A DNA stretch of 64,000 nt from Reyranella humidisoli (GCF_019039055.1 NZ_JAHOPB010000002.1:930001-994000), one strand, 5' to 3'. Shown: positions 25,934-37,592, counted from the first letter of the stretch. The notes: a model not told the origin generated them from the sequence alone. Numbers and translations are program-made.

Positions 25934-27341
25934 CCTGCAGCGCCGAGCAGTAGATCTTCCGCTTTTCCAGCCGCTTGCAGCCCTCGGTCGCCTGCTCCTG
26001 CGACAGGTTGATCAGGCGGGCGCGATGGAAGACGCGATTGGCCATCTGAACTTCGTCGACGATGGCCGAGACCGAGCGGGCGTTCGGAAGAGCCGCCGTC
26101 GCGCGCTCGAGCGCAGCCTGAGCCGCCTGCGGCTCGCTGAAGGAACCCACCTGGATGACCCAGCTGCCGAGGGCGGGCGTGTCCGACATTGCAGGCGCCG
26201 ACGGGGGAGGCGCGGCGGCAAATGCCGTCTGGGCGGCCGGCGGGGCCGCCGGCGCGGGCGGCACGAAGCCGGCATACTTGGGACTGACCTGCTGGGGCGC
26301 GGCCTGGGGCGGGCGATAGGCCTCCGCGAAGCTGCTGCCGGGATCGAACTGGGCAGCCGTGTAGCGGGCCGACGGCGGCTTGCGCTGCGAGGTCCAAGGG
26401 GAGAGCTGCATGGCGGCGGCCAGGGAGAAGCCGCGATCCATCAGCGCCGCCATCGTCCGGTCGCGCTGGGCGGCGCTGGTGCCGCCCATGACGACGCCGA
26501 TCAGCCGGCGATTGTCGCGCACAGCCGACATCACCAGGTTGAAGCCGGACGCATTCGTGTAACCGGTCTTCAGGCCGTCGGCGCCTTCGTAGTTGCCGAG
26601 CATGCGGTTATGGTTTTCCAGCGTACGCCCGCGATAGGCGTAACTCTGCGCCGAGAAGATCGCATAATAGTGCGGGTAGTCGCGCAGCAGCGCGTTGGCG
26701 AGCTTGGACAGGTCGCGCGCCGTCGTAACCTGTTCGCTGTTGGGCAGACCCGAAGCGTTGCGGAACACCGTCGACGTCATGCCGAGCTGGCGCGCCTTCT
26801 GCGTCATCAGCCGGGCGAACGCCTCTTCGCTGCCGCCGAGCGCCTCGGCCAGCAGCACCGCGGCATCGTTGGCCGAACGCGTGACCAGCGCCATCGTCGC
26901 ATCGCGCACGTTCACGGTGCCGCCGGGCGTCATGCCCATCTTGGTCGGCGGGGCATTGAGGGCATTGACCGAGACCTGCAACCCGTCGCCCAGCGACAGC
27001 CGGCCCGAGTCCAGGGCCGAGAAGGTGAGGTAGATCGTCATCAGCTTCGTCAGCGAGGCAGGATGGCGAAGCTCGTCGGGGCGGTCCGAGGCCAGTTCAC
27101 GTCCACTCGTGGCATCCACGATCAGGTAGGATTCGCGGGCGTTGACGCCGGGATTGGGAACCCAGGACGAGGATGTATTGCGCGAAGAGGCCTTGACGCG
27201 GGCTTTAGCCGGCGGCGCGGCGCGCTTGACCGACGTCGTCTGGGCATCGACCGGTGCAGGCGTGAGCGATGCGCCGATGAACACGACACCGGCGGCAAAC
27301 CAGGAGAGGCTGACCGCAATTCGCCTTAAAGGGAAAATCAT
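25902..27341 (-). CDS. D-alanyl-D-alanine carboxypeptidase with C-terminal SPOR domain
   Basis: 479 residues. A penicillin-binding protein of the DacA/DacC (S11) family that trims the terminal D-Ala from peptidoglycan stems. A signal peptide (residues ~1-34, ending near VDAQ) precedes the catalytic domain with the three active-site motifs SLTK, SAN and KTG. A Pro/Ala-rich linker leads to a C-terminal SPOR domain (about 400-475), which binds denuded glycan at division sites. I chose the ATG at 27341 because it starts the signal peptide; the frame continues upstream without coding character. Confidence 0.92.
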   Translation of the reverse strand: MIFPLRRIAVSLSWFAAGVVFIGASLTPAPVDAQTTSVKRAAPPAKARVKASSRNTSSSWVPNPGVNARESYLIVDATSGRELASDRPDELRHPASLTKLMTIYLTFSALDSGRLSLGDGLQVSVNALNAPPTKMGMTPGGTVNVRDATMALVTRSANDAAVLLAEALGGSEEAFARLMTQKARQLGMTSTVFRNASGLPNSEQVTTARDLSKLANALLRDYPHYYAIFSAQSYAYRGRTLENHNRMLGNYEGADGLKTGYTNASGFNLVMSAVRDNRRLIGVVMGGTSAAQRDRTMAALMDRGFSLAAAMQLSPWTSQRKPPSARYTAAQFDPGSSFAEAYRPPQAAPQQVSPKYAGFVPPAPAAPPAAQTAFAAAPPPSAPAMSDTPALGSWVIQVGSFSEPQAAQAALERATAALPNARSVSAIVDEVQMANRVFHRARLINLSQEQATEGCKRLEKRKIYCSALQVTAWNTPGAR

Positions 27342-27501
27342 TGCGAATACGCCACACGCAAAATTCTGATTCTTGTGCTCAGCCAATAGGTTATGAGCAA
27401 GTCCTGCTACTTTACTAAAGTTCTTTGGGGTCTGCAACTTTGGACATGCCGCTCTCCCGCCCAAGTTGGACACGATCATGCGGTGTCCATGGGAGACTGC
27501 G

Positions 27502-28221
27502 ATGAAGGCTTTTTTTGCGATCCTGGCTGCCACAACCCTGTTCGCCGCAGCACCTGCGTCGGCCCAGCGGCCCGACCGCAACGTCGAAAAGCCGATCGTG
27601 CGGAGTTTCCACTGGTTCGACTTCGTCGCAGCCGACGACATCCGGGCCGCCTGCGTCCCGGGCGGCCGCAACCGTCTGCGCCTGATCTACAACGCCCTCT
27701 GGGAGGAACAGGTCCGCGCATACGACATTTTCCTGCAGCCCGACGGCACGGCCGGGATGAACATCGGTGTCCTCGAGGGGCAGGGCAACGTCACGACGGG
27801 GATCACGAACATGCTGATCTCGAACCCGTCGGATATTTTTGCCCCCTGGAGCATGAAGGGCGGACAACGACTCCTGAGCGCGGACGAGACCCGCGAACTC
27901 ATCGGGTTGCTGGAGCAGAGCCACGCCTTCGGTCCGCCGCGGGACGGCATGCGGTTGCCGGACAACGATTTCTGGTGGACCGTCGCCTCGTGTCGCAACG
28001 GGGTCTGGGGCTTTCAGGCCTACCACTATCCGACCGACGGCTTCGCGAACGTGAAGTTCTCCGCCAAGCTGTTCTCCTGGGACAGGGTGCCGGTCCCGGT
28101 CAACCCGCCCCGCAAACTCGAGCCCGCGGAACTGCGCCGCGACATGAACGCCCCCATCCATCGTGCCCGAGCCGACCGCTGGATGCTGGTGGTCGGAAAG
28201 GACGGGTTGCGACCGAGGTAG
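27502..28221 (+). CDS. Secreted protein of unknown function
   Basis: 239 residues. A signal peptide (MKAFFAILAATTLF..., cleavage after ASA near residue 21) is followed by a soluble domain without a motif I recognise. Two cysteines (about residues 51 and 164) could form a disulfide. GGGAG ends 6 bases before the chosen ATG; an earlier start at 27466 would add 12 residues without improving the signal. It is divergent from the carboxypeptidase gene across a 160-base gap and lies 64 bases upstream of clpS. Probable location is the periplasm. Confidence 0.75.
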   Translation: MKAFFAILAATTLFAAAPASAQRPDRNVEKPIVRSFHWFDFVAADDIRAACVPGGRNRLRLIYNALWEEQVRAYDIFLQPDGTAGMNIGVLEGQGNVTTGITNMLISNPSDIFAPWSMKGGQRLLSADETRELIGLLEQSHAFGPPRDGMRLPDNDFWWTVASCRNGVWGFQAYHYPTDGFANVKFSAKLFSWDRVPVPVNPPRKLEPAELRRDMNAPIHRARADRWMLVVGKDGLRPR

Positions 28222-28242
28222 CGGAATCCTTTGGGCTCCCTA

Positions 28243-28248
28243 TATAAT
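28243..28248 (+). promoter_or_regulatory. Perfect -10 box upstream of clpS
   Basis: TATAAT at 28243-28248, 38 bases before the clpS ATG, within CCCTATATAAT. I see no good -35 at 16-18 bases and no CTTG at the distance expected for an alphaproteobacterial RpoH promoter, so the promoter class is open. Confidence 0.35.
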
Positions 28249-28285
28249 TCCAGGAGTGGCTAGGCTTCGGGGTGTGACGAGGACG

Positions 28286-28702
28286 ATGGAATTTCTGCGT
28301 AGCGCAGGCGATTGGCGGTCAGGCGGCCCGAACGAGCCGCCGGGAACGCCGCCGGGCGGACCGCCTCAGCAACCGCCGCGGCGTGACGACGGCGAGGGCG
28401 GTGACGATGGCCGTACCGGCGCGCTCACGCTCACGCGGACCCGCACCAAGAAGCCCTCCATGTACAAGGTGCTGATGCTGAACGACGACTACACGCCGAT
28501 GGAGTTCGTGGTCGACGTTCTGCAGAACATCTTCCAGAAGAATCGCGAAGAGGCGACCGAGGTCATGCTTCACGTTCACCAAAAGGGCGTGGGAATCTGC
28601 GGTGTCTACACCTACGAGATCGCGGAGACGAAAGTGACCCAGACGGTCGACTATGCCCGCAAGAACCAGCACCCTCTCCAGTGCACCTTGGAGAAAGAGT
28701 AA
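28286..28702 (+). CDS. clpS: ATP-dependent Clp protease adaptor ClpS
   Basis: 138 residues. ClpS delivers N-degron substrates to ClpAP. After a Gly/Pro-rich disordered N-terminal extension (about residues 10-45), the core is clear: MYKVLMLNDDYTPMEFVVDVL and EVMLHVHQKGVGICGVYTYEIAETK are the standard ClpS signatures and include the residues lining the N-end amino acid pocket. I chose the ATG at 28286; GAGGA lies upstream. It is followed 42 bases later by clpA, its partner. Confidence 0.96.
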   Translation: MEFLRSAGDWRSGGPNEPPGTPPGGPPQQPPRRDDGEGGDDGRTGALTLTRTRTKKPSMYKVLMLNDDYTPMEFVVDVLQNIFQKNREEATEVMLHVHQKGVGICGVYTYEIAETKVTQTVDYARKNQHPLQCTLEKE

Positions 28703-28744
28703 CGGCGACCAAGCGTAGTTTGTTTTTCCTGTCGAGGTGGTCCG

Positions 28745-31068
<2,324 letters not shown>

Positions 31069-31069
<1 letters not shown>

Positions 31070-31242
31070 TGAGCGCCTTCAAGCCACTCTGGATCGCCTT
31101 GCGCGCCGCGGTGCTTGCCACCGCGGTGTTCTGGGTGGCGCTGTTCATCGTCGACAAGATCGGCTGGCAGGCACCACTCGGCTTGACCGAGCAGCTGGTA
31201 TTCTTCGTCGTTTTCTTCTTCGGGGTGCTGATGGCCAAGTAG
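31069..31242 (+). CDS. Small membrane protein coupled to clpA
   Basis: 57 residues from a GTG that shares its first base with the clpA stop (TAGTG). Two hydrophobic segments (about residues 7-27 and 40-55) are separated by a short polar loop containing DKIGWQ. Such tight spacing suggests translational coupling to clpA. I do not recognise the family. The codon choice is GC-rich at third positions like its neighbours, which supports a real gene. The stop lies four bases from the stop of the convergent acetyltransferase gene. It could be an inner-membrane partner or regulator of ClpAP, but that is only inference from position. Confidence 0.6.
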
Positions 31243-31246
31243 GCCG

Positions 31247-32425
31247 TCAGACCTCGTTCTCTTTCCGGAAGGGCGAGTACTGCATCAGCCCTTCGATCTC
31301 CTGCTCGACGGCCCGGCGTTCGCGCTTCAGGTACTCGTCGACGGCATGACGGAAGCTTGCATCCACGATCCAGTGCGCCGAATAGGTCGGCACCGGCAGG
31401 TAGCCGCGCTGGATCTTGTGGTCTCCCTGCGCGCCGGCCTCGACGCGCTGCAGCCCGTGGGTGATGGCGTAGTCGATGGCCTGGTAGTAGCAGGCCTCGA
31501 AATGCAGGAAGGCGTGGCTCTCCAGGCAGCCCCAGTAGCGGCCGTAGAGCGTGTCGTCGCCCTTGAGGTTCAGCGCCCCGCCGACCGGGCGGCCGTCGGC
31601 TTCGGCCATCACCAGCACGACCTTGTCGGCCATGGTCGCGCCCAGGATGTCGAAAAAGGCGCGCGTCAGGTAGGGCGTGCCCCACTTGCGGCCACCGGTG
31701 TCCATGTAGAAAGCGAAGAAGGCATCCCAGTGCTCGGGGCGGATCTCGTCGCCGGTCAGCGTGTGGATCGCGATGTCGGCGCGCTTCACGGACTCACGCT
31801 CCTTGCGGATCGCCTTGCGCTTGCGTGACGACAGGGCCGCCAGGAAATCGTCGAAGGTGCGATAGCCCTCGTTGCTCCAGTGATACTGCTGGCCGAGTCG
31901 CAGCAGCCAGCCGCGCTCGCCGAAGCGCTTCCACTCGTCCTCTGTACAGAAGGTGGCGTGGACCGAGCTGATGTTGTTGTCGCCGGCGATCTTGGCCAGC
32001 ATGTCGATCAGCGCATCGCGCACGGCATCGGCCAGCGGACCGGGCCGGGCGAACAGGCGGGGGCCGGGAACCGGCGTGAAGGGCACGGCGACCTGGAGCT
32101 TGGGGTAATAGCGACCGCCCGCGCGCTCCAGCGCCTGAGCCCAGCCATGGTCGAACACATACTCGCCCTGTGAGTGGCTCTTTACATAGACCGGCGCGGC
32201 GCCCTGCAGCGTGCCGTCGTCGGACTCCGCCAGCAGGTATTGCGGCTGCCAGCCGGTGCGCCGCCCGACCGATTTCGAATCCTCCAGCGCCTTCAGGAAG
32301 CGATGGCTGAGGAATGGATTGCCCGCCGATCCCGGGGCGAGGGCGCAGGCATCCCATTGGTCTGCGTCGACCGCGGCGAGCGAATCAACGACGCGCAGAC
32401 CGACCGTCGGGGTGTCATCCGGCAT
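31247..32425 (-). CDS. GNAT-like N-acetyltransferase (DUF482/peptidogalycan family)
   Basis: 392 residues. The protein resembles the DUF482/FemAB-like acyltransferase group, with WDACA...GNPFLSHRFLKALE at the N-terminus and the later motif GALNLKGDDTLYGRYWG, then HFEACYYQAIDYAI. The biochemical substrate of this family is not established; older annotations mention peptidoglycan or biosynthetic roles. I preferred the ATG at 32425 over a TTG at 32443. It is monocistronic, convergent with the clpSA cluster and upstream of the RND pump operon on the same strand, with 54 bases between its start region and the pump stop. Confidence 0.8.
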   Translation of the reverse strand: MPDDTPTVGLRVVDSLAAVDADQWDACALAPGSAGNPFLSHRFLKALEDSKSVGRRTGWQPQYLLAESDDGTLQGAAPVYVKSHSQGEYVFDHGWAQALERAGGRYYPKLQVAVPFTPVPGPRLFARPGPLADAVRDALIDMLAKIAGDNNISSVHATFCTEDEWKRFGERGWLLRLGQQYHWSNEGYRTFDDFLAALSSRKRKAIRKERESVKRADIAIHTLTGDEIRPEHWDAFFAFYMDTGGRKWGTPYLTRAFFDILGATMADKVVLVMAEADGRPVGGALNLKGDDTLYGRYWGCLESHAFLHFEACYYQAIDYAITHGLQRVEAGAQGDHKIQRGYLPVPTYSAHWIVDASFRHAVDEYLKRERRAVEQEIEGLMQYSPFRKENEV

Positions 32426-32479
32426 GTCCCCAGCATAGCGCAAATCATGCCAGTACGATGATTATTCGCTCCTGAGATT

Positions 32480-35400
32480 CTACTCGGCAGGCTTGTGCGT
32501 GCGGGCGACCTCGTCTGGCGAACGGCTGAAGCGCGCCTTGGCCCAGAGGCTCAGCCGGTCGATATAGACCAGCACGACCGGCACCACGACCAGGGTCAGC
32601 AGCGTCGAGCTGATCAGGCCGCCGATGACGGCATGCGCCATCGGTGCGCGCTGGGTGGCGCCTTCGCCCAGGCCCAGCGCCAGCGGCATCATGCCGAACA
32701 CCATGGCCAGCGTGGTCATCAGGATGGGCCGCAGGCGGATCGAGCCGGCCTCGAGTAGGGCCTCGTTGACCGGCGTGCCGCGCTCGCGGGACTGATTGAA
32801 GAAGTCGACCAGCAGGATGGCGTTCTTGGTGACCAGGCCCATCAGCATGATGAAGCCGATGGCCGAGAAGATGTTCAGCGTCGTGCCGGCGATCAGCAAG
32901 CCGAGGAATACACCGATCAGCGACATCGGCAGCGACATCATGATGGCGATCGGCTGCAGGAAGCTGCCGAACTGCGACGCGAGGATCAGGTAGATCAGGA
33001 TGACGGCCATCAGCAGCGCCTGGCCGGCATAGGCGGCGCTCTCGGCGATGTCCTTGGTCGAGCCGCCGAACACGAAGCGGTAGCCGGGCGGCAACTTGAT
33101 CTCGGTCAGGATCTTCTGCAGGTCACCCGAAACCTCGCCGGCCGACCGGCCATGGACGTTGGCGGTGATCTGGACCTCGCGATTGAGGTCGCGGCGGTTG
33201 ATCTGCGAGGCGCCCACATCGGTCACGACATCGGCGATCTGCGCGATATGGACCATGCGCGGCAGGCCATTGGGCTCCGTGCCGGCGGTGAACCAGACGC
33301 GATGCAGGTCCGCGACGCCGGTGCGGTCTTCGGTCGGCAGGCGGACCATGACCATGTAGTTCTCGCCGTCGGGCGCCCGCCACAGGCTGGTCTCATCGCC
33401 GGCGAAAAGGGGACGCAGCGACTGCGCAACGGCAGCGCTTCCAAGGCCGAGGTCGGACGCTGCGTCGCGGCGCAGGCGCACTGACAGGATCGGCTTGGCG
33501 GCCTTGAGGTTACGGTCGAGGTCGACCACGCCGCGGATGGCGGCGGCCCGCTTCATGACGTCCTGTGAGAGGGCGTCGAGCGTGTTGGTGTCGGGACCCT
33601 GCAGCGAAAGCTGGAGCTGTTTCTGGATGCCGCCGCCCGGCCCGCCGGGGATGTTGATGGAGACGAGGATGCCGGGAATGTTGGCCAGGCGCTCGCGGAT
33701 CGGCTGGGCAAGCTGATCGGGGGAGCGCTTGCGGTCCTTCAGCGGCTTAAGCTTGAGATAGAGGCTGCCCTGGTTCTTGCCGTTGGCGTAGCCGGTGTTG
33801 ACCGTGCCGTAGGTGTAATCGATCTCCGGAAACTCGCGCAGCGCGGCGTCGACCTGGCGCAGCTTGGCCTCGGTATATTCCAGCGAGGAGCCGACCGGCG
33901 TCTCGATGCTCACGACCTGTTCGCCGAGATCGGCCTGCGGTACGAACTCGAAGCCGATGTACTTCGGCAGCGCGAAGCTGCCGACGAAAGTGCCCAGCGC
34001 GATCAGCAGGGTGAATTTGGGCCAGCGCAGCGCCCAGCCCAGGACCACGCGATAGACGCCGTTGGCCTTCTCCTGCGCGCCGTTGACGATGCGGGCGAAG
34101 CGGCCATTGCCGTGGGCCTGCGGATCGTACCAGACCGACGACAGCATCGGGTCGAGGGTGAAGGACACGAACAGCGAGATCAGCACGGCGGCCGAGACCA
34201 TCACGCCGAACTGGAAGAAGAACCGGCCGATGATGCCGCCCATGAAGGCCACCGGCAGGAACACCGCCACGATGCAGAAGGTGGTGGCGAGGACGGCCAG
34301 GCCGATCTCGTTGGTGCCGTCGATGGCGGCCTGGCGGTGCGTCTTGCCGAAGCCGATGTGGCGCATGATGTTCTCGCGCACCACGATGGCGTCGTCGATC
34401 AGGATGCCGATCGCGAGGCTGAGCGCCATCAGGGTCAGCACGTTGAGCGTGAAGCCGAAGGCGGCCATCACCATGAACGCACCGAACACCGAGATCGGCA
34501 AGGCGAGGCCGGTGATGACGGTGCTGCGCCATGAATGCAGGAACAGGAAGACGATGGCGATGGTCAGCAGACCGCCCTCGACCATCGTCTGCTGGACGTT
34601 GTTGACCGAGTTCTGGATGCCGCGCGAGCTGTCGCGGACGATTTCCAGCTTCACGTCGGCGGGCAGGGACGATTGCAGCTCGGCCACGGCGCGACGGACG
34701 CCGCGCGCCACCTCGATCGTGTTGGATCCCTGGGTCTTGACCACGTCGATGGCGAGCGCCCGCTCGCCGTTCAGCATGGCGACGTTCTCCAGCTCCTGCT
34801 GGCCGTCGACCACGTTTGCTACCTGGCGCAGATAGACGGGGGCCTGGCCGCGGCGGGCCACGATCAGGTCGGCGAAATCGCCCGGCTCGGCGACGCGGCC
34901 CGTGACCTCGATGACGCGGTCGTCGTTGCCGCGCTGGACGTTGCCGGCGGGGAAGTTCTGGTTCTCGTCCTTGATTGCCCGCATTATGTCGTTCACGCCG
35001 ACGCGAAGAGCGTGCATGCGACCGGGATCGAGTTCGATGTTGATCTGGCGCTTGAGGCCGCCGGCGATGGTTGCCCGGCCGACGTCGCGCACAGTCTGCA
35101 GGCGCTTGATGATGATCTGGTCGGCCAACGTCGTCAGGTCGCGAACCGAACGGACGTCGGAGCGTACCGCGATCGACACGATCGGCTGGTCGTCCGGATT
35201 GAATCGCTGGATCAGCGGTTCCTTGATCTCGGGCCGGAAGGACGCCCGGACCATCTGGACCTTCTCGCGGACGTCCTGCATCGCGACAGCCGAGGGCACC
35301 GACAGCTCGAACTCGGCGATGACGATCGACCGGCCCTCGAGCGAGCGCGAGGTCAGCGTCTTGAGGCCGGCGATGGCGTTGACCGATTCCTCGATCTTGC

Positions 35401-35593
35401 GGCTGATCTCGCTCTCGACCGTTTCCGGCGACGCGCCGGGATAGTCGGTCGTGACCACGACGATGGGGAAATCGACGTTGGGGAACTGGTCGATGCCGAG
35501 TTGGCGGTAGGAGAACAGGCCCATCACGAGCAACGCCACCATCATCATGGTGGCGAAGACCGGATTGTCGACCGCGATCTGGGTGAGCTTCAT
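32480..35593 (-). CDS. RND efflux pump inner-membrane transporter (HAE1/AcrB-like)
   Basis: 1037 residues. A proton-driven trimeric pump that exports hydrophobic compounds. The first membrane helix follows MKLTQIAVDNPVFATMMM; the conserved region ALSLAIGILIDDAIVVREN (helix 4, with proton-relay acidic residues) and GLVTKNAILLVDFFNQ in the second half are typical of the HAE1 group. The large periplasmic loops lie at about 35-335 and 550-860. It is the last gene of tetR-adaptor-pump; an outer-membrane channel gene is not nearby. The start follows the adaptor stop by 10 bases. Confidence 0.94.
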   Translation of the reverse strand: MKLTQIAVDNPVFATMMMVALLVMGLFSYRQLGIDQFPNVDFPIVVVTTDYPGASPETVESEISRKIEESVNAIAGLKTLTSRSLEGRSIVIAEFELSVPSAVAMQDVREKVQMVRASFRPEIKEPLIQRFNPDDQPIVSIAVRSDVRSVRDLTTLADQIIIKRLQTVRDVGRATIAGGLKRQINIELDPGRMHALRVGVNDIMRAIKDENQNFPAGNVQRGNDDRVIEVTGRVAEPGDFADLIVARRGQAPVYLRQVANVVDGQQELENVAMLNGERALAIDVVKTQGSNTIEVARGVRRAVAELQSSLPADVKLEIVRDSSRGIQNSVNNVQQTMVEGGLLTIAIVFLFLHSWRSTVITGLALPISVFGAFMVMAAFGFTLNVLTLMALSLAIGILIDDAIVVRENIMRHIGFGKTHRQAAIDGTNEIGLAVLATTFCIVAVFLPVAFMGGIIGRFFFQFGVMVSAAVLISLFVSFTLDPMLSSVWYDPQAHGNGRFARIVNGAQEKANGVYRVVLGWALRWPKFTLLIALGTFVGSFALPKYIGFEFVPQADLGEQVVSIETPVGSSLEYTEAKLRQVDAALREFPEIDYTYGTVNTGYANGKNQGSLYLKLKPLKDRKRSPDQLAQPIRERLANIPGILVSINIPGGPGGGIQKQLQLSLQGPDTNTLDALSQDVMKRAAAIRGVVDLDRNLKAAKPILSVRLRRDAASDLGLGSAAVAQSLRPLFAGDETSLWRAPDGENYMVMVRLPTEDRTGVADLHRVWFTAGTEPNGLPRMVHIAQIADVVTDVGASQINRRDLNREVQITANVHGRSAGEVSGDLQKILTEIKLPPGYRFVFGGSTKDIAESAAYAGQALLMAVILIYLILASQFGSFLQPIAIMMSLPMSLIGVFLGLLIAGTTLNIFSAIGFIMLMGLVTKNAILLVDFFNQSRERGTPVNEALLEAGSIRLRPILMTTLAMVFGMMPLALGLGEGATQRAPMAHAVIGGLISSTLLTLVVVPVVLVYIDRLSLWAKARFSRSPDEVARTHKPAE

Positions 35594-35603
35594 GGTCGGC
35601 GTC

Positions 35604-36734
35604 CTAGCGGGTCTCGACGATCTTGACCGGTTGCCCGGCCTTCAGGCCGGGCAGGGGAGCGGAGACCACCGTCATGCCCGATTCCAGGCCTTTCACCTCG
35701 ACCAGTTCGCCGCGCGACCAGGTGCGCACGGCTCCGACCGGCTTGCGTACCAGCACGCCGTTCTCGACCACCAGGACATAGTCGCCCTGGTCGTCCTTGC
35801 GCATCGCCGACGCGGGCACCGCCAGGGCGTGGCCCTTCTCCTGCACGGTGACGCTGCCGGTGCCGAACAGGCCGCCGCGTAGCGCCTCGTGGCGGTCGGT
35901 GATCTCGACATAGACGGGGATCGAGCGCGAGCCGGCCTGAGTGGTCGGGCTGATGCGGGTGATCTTGCCGCTGAAGATACGGTCGCCAAAGCCTTCGAGC
36001 GTCACGTTGGCGACCTGCCCGACCTTCATGCGGATCACGTCGGCTGCCGGCATCTGGGCCGCGATCTCGACGTGACTGGTGTCGAGCAGCGCCAGGATCT
36101 TGCCGTCGATCGGCAGAGACTCGCCCTGGTTGGCAATGCGCTCGCCGACCACGCCGTCGAAAGGCGCCTTCACCTCGGCATCCGCCAGGTTCTTCCGGGC
36201 GACATCGAGCTGGGCCTCGCCGACGGCCACCATGGAGGCGCGGTTCTCGGCGGTGGCGCGCGCCTGGTCGGCGGCGGACTGCGAGACGATGTTGCGATTG
36301 GCGAGCGTCTCCTTGTCGGATCGGTCGCGGGCGGTCCAGCGGGCATCGGCGCGCGCGGCCTCGAGCGCCGACTGCCGCTCGTTCAACTTGGCCTGCAGCT
36401 CGGTCGTTTCGAATCGCGCCAGCACCTGGCCCTCCGTGACACGGTCGCCCTCGCGGACGAGCACCTCGGCAAGCCGGCCCGCGACACGGCCCTTGACGAT
36501 GGTCTGGTCGATCGGCTGGGTGGTGCCGGTGAAACGGACGACGTCGAGAAGGCCGCGCGGCTTGATCGTGTGGACTTCGGCGGGGATCAGCTCGAGGGCG
36601 CGTTCCGGCGCCTTCGCGACGGTGGCGCCATTGCCGGCGGGCGGCGATAGCTTGCCGCTCTTCCAGGCGAACGCGCCGCCACCCAGCGCCAGCACCGCAA
36701 CGACGGCGACGAGTATCTTGCCCTTGGTCTTCAT
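35604..36734 (-). CDS. RND efflux periplasmic adaptor subunit
   Basis: 376 residues. The membrane-fusion protein links the inner-membrane pump to an outer-membrane channel. An N-terminal membrane anchor (about residues 5-22) is followed by a lipoyl-like half (VREGDRVTEGQVLARFE), an alpha-hairpin rich in Ala, Arg and Asp, the second lipoyl half (APFDGVVGERIANQGE) and beta-barrel domains. The ATG at 36734 overlaps the tetR stop (ATGA), so it is translationally coupled to its regulator. It precedes the pump gene by 10 bases. Confidence 0.93.
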   Translation of the reverse strand: MKTKGKILVAVVAVLALGGGAFAWKSGKLSPPAGNGATVAKAPERALELIPAEVHTIKPRGLLDVVRFTGTTQPIDQTIVKGRVAGRLAEVLVREGDRVTEGQVLARFETTELQAKLNERQSALEAARADARWTARDRSDKETLANRNIVSQSAADQARATAENRASMVAVGEAQLDVARKNLADAEVKAPFDGVVGERIANQGESLPIDGKILALLDTSHVEIAAQMPAADVIRMKVGQVANVTLEGFGDRIFSGKITRISPTTQAGSRSIPVYVEITDRHEALRGGLFGTGSVTVQEKGHALAVPASAMRKDDQGDYVLVVENGVLVRKPVGAVRTWSRGELVEVKGLESGMTVVSAPLPGLKAGQPVKIVETR

Positions 36735-37378
36735 GACCGTAGTCCTTTGATAACGAAATCGAGGTAGGCGGCGTAGTACTGGTCGCTGTCGACCTTGCCG
36801 GGATCGAAAGGCGCCAGCGAACGCTTCCATACGGAGAACATGGCGAGCGGCTGGACGACGATGATGGCCGTGGCCTCGAGGTCGGCGAGGGGGCGGAACT
36901 CGCCATTGTCTACGCCACGGCGAAGCGTGCGGGCGAAGAGATCGCGGCCGCGTACGTCGAAGCTCGTGCAGTAGAAGCGCGCCACGTCGGGGAAGTTGCC
37001 GGCCTCCGCCAGGATCAGCTTCACGACGCCGCCGGCCGGGCTTTCCTCGAAGGCGCGGAAGCCGGCGACCAGCTGGCGCAGCAGCTCCTCGCTCGTGCCC
37101 TCGAACTGGTCGATCATCTCGGTCGCCACGGCCAGGGGACCGGCGATGGCTTCGGTGATGACCGCCTTGAAGAGCTCTTCCTTGTTCTTGAAGTAGAGGT
37201 AGGGGAGGCCCTTGCTGACCGAGGCGGCCTTGGCGACATCTTCCAGCTTGGTCGCCGCGAAGCCGCGCGTAACGAACAGATCCAGCGCTGCCCGGGCGAT
37301 CTCGGAGGCGCGATCCTCCGGCCGCCGAACTCGGCCTGGAGCGGCAGGAGCCGTATTGACTGACCGGTCAGTATCCAT
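36731..37378 (-). CDS. TetR/AcrR family regulator of the RND pump
   Basis: 215 residues. The N-terminal helix-turn-helix covers about residues 25-70 (ARAALDLFVTRGFAATKLEDVA, quoted in part, then SKGLPYLYFKNKEELF). The C-terminal ligand-binding domain is variable. As first gene of the operon it probably represses itself and the pump. The chosen ATG (37378) is immediately followed by codons that form a perfect 14-bp TetR-type palindrome (37359-37372), so either the operator lies inside the coding sequence or the true start is further downstream; no better start codon is obvious before the helix-turn-helix. Confidence 0.88.
   Translation of the reverse strand: MDTDRSVNTAPAAPGRVRRPEDRASEIARAALDLFVTRGFAATKLEDVAKAASVSKGLPYLYFKNKEELFKAVITEAIAGPLAVATEMIDQFEGTSEELLRQLVAGFRAFEESPAGGVVKLILAEAGNFPDVARFYCTSFDVRGRDLFARTLRRGVDNGEFRPLADLEATAIIVVQPLAMFSVWKRSLAPFDPGKVDSDQYYAAYLDFVIKGLRS
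37359..37372. promoter_or_regulatory. Operator for the TetR regulator
   Basis: ACTGACCGGTCAGT, a perfect palindrome of the TGACCGGTCA type common for AcrR/TetR regulators. It sits at codons 3-7 of the chosen tetR frame. A weak promoter (TTGAAG 37414-37409, TACATG 37391-37386 on the minus strand, 17-base spacer) would start transcription near the ATG, placing this site at about +7 to +20 and making the mRNA nearly leaderless. Confidence 0.65.
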
Positions 37379-37420
37379 GATCCGCCATGTAATGCGGAAC
37401 CCGGACAGCTTCAAGCCGGA

Positions 37421-37455
37421 AAGAAAAAAGTCCGGCAGACCTGAGGTCGCCGGAC
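37421..37455 (-). terminator. Rho-independent terminator between the nrdJ region and tetR
   Basis: On the minus strand GTCCGGC-GACC pairs with GGTC-(T)-GCCGGAC around a 3-base loop, followed by TTTTTTCTT. It ends transcripts from nrdJ and the 18-codon gene 42 bases before the tetR ATG. Confidence 0.8.
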
Positions 37456-37537
37456 GCTTTGGTAGTTTCGCCTTTCCGCCTCCATGAACGAAGGCGTCGG
37501 ATCGGCTTGATGCTCGTCTTCTATAATGTGGCCTCCG

Positions 37538-37564
37538 GTGGGGCCCCCAGAAGGGGGCACCCAC
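37538..37564. repeat. GC-rich hairpin between tetR and the Lys/Ala peptide gene
   Basis: GTGGG-GCCCCC (37538-37548) pairs with GGGGGC-A-CCCAC (37553-37564) around AGAA, with one bulged base. No T-run follows on either strand. It could be an mRNA-stabilising or processing structure in the 3' region of the 18-codon gene. Confidence 0.4.
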
Positions 37565-37592
37565 ACGGAAGCCGAAAGGCGTTGGTTAGAGG

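Noticed and set aside
25902..27671. A longer start for the D,D-carboxypeptidase at 27671
   Set aside because: The extra 110 codons lack coding character, overlap the divergent secreted-protein gene, and would bury the signal peptide.
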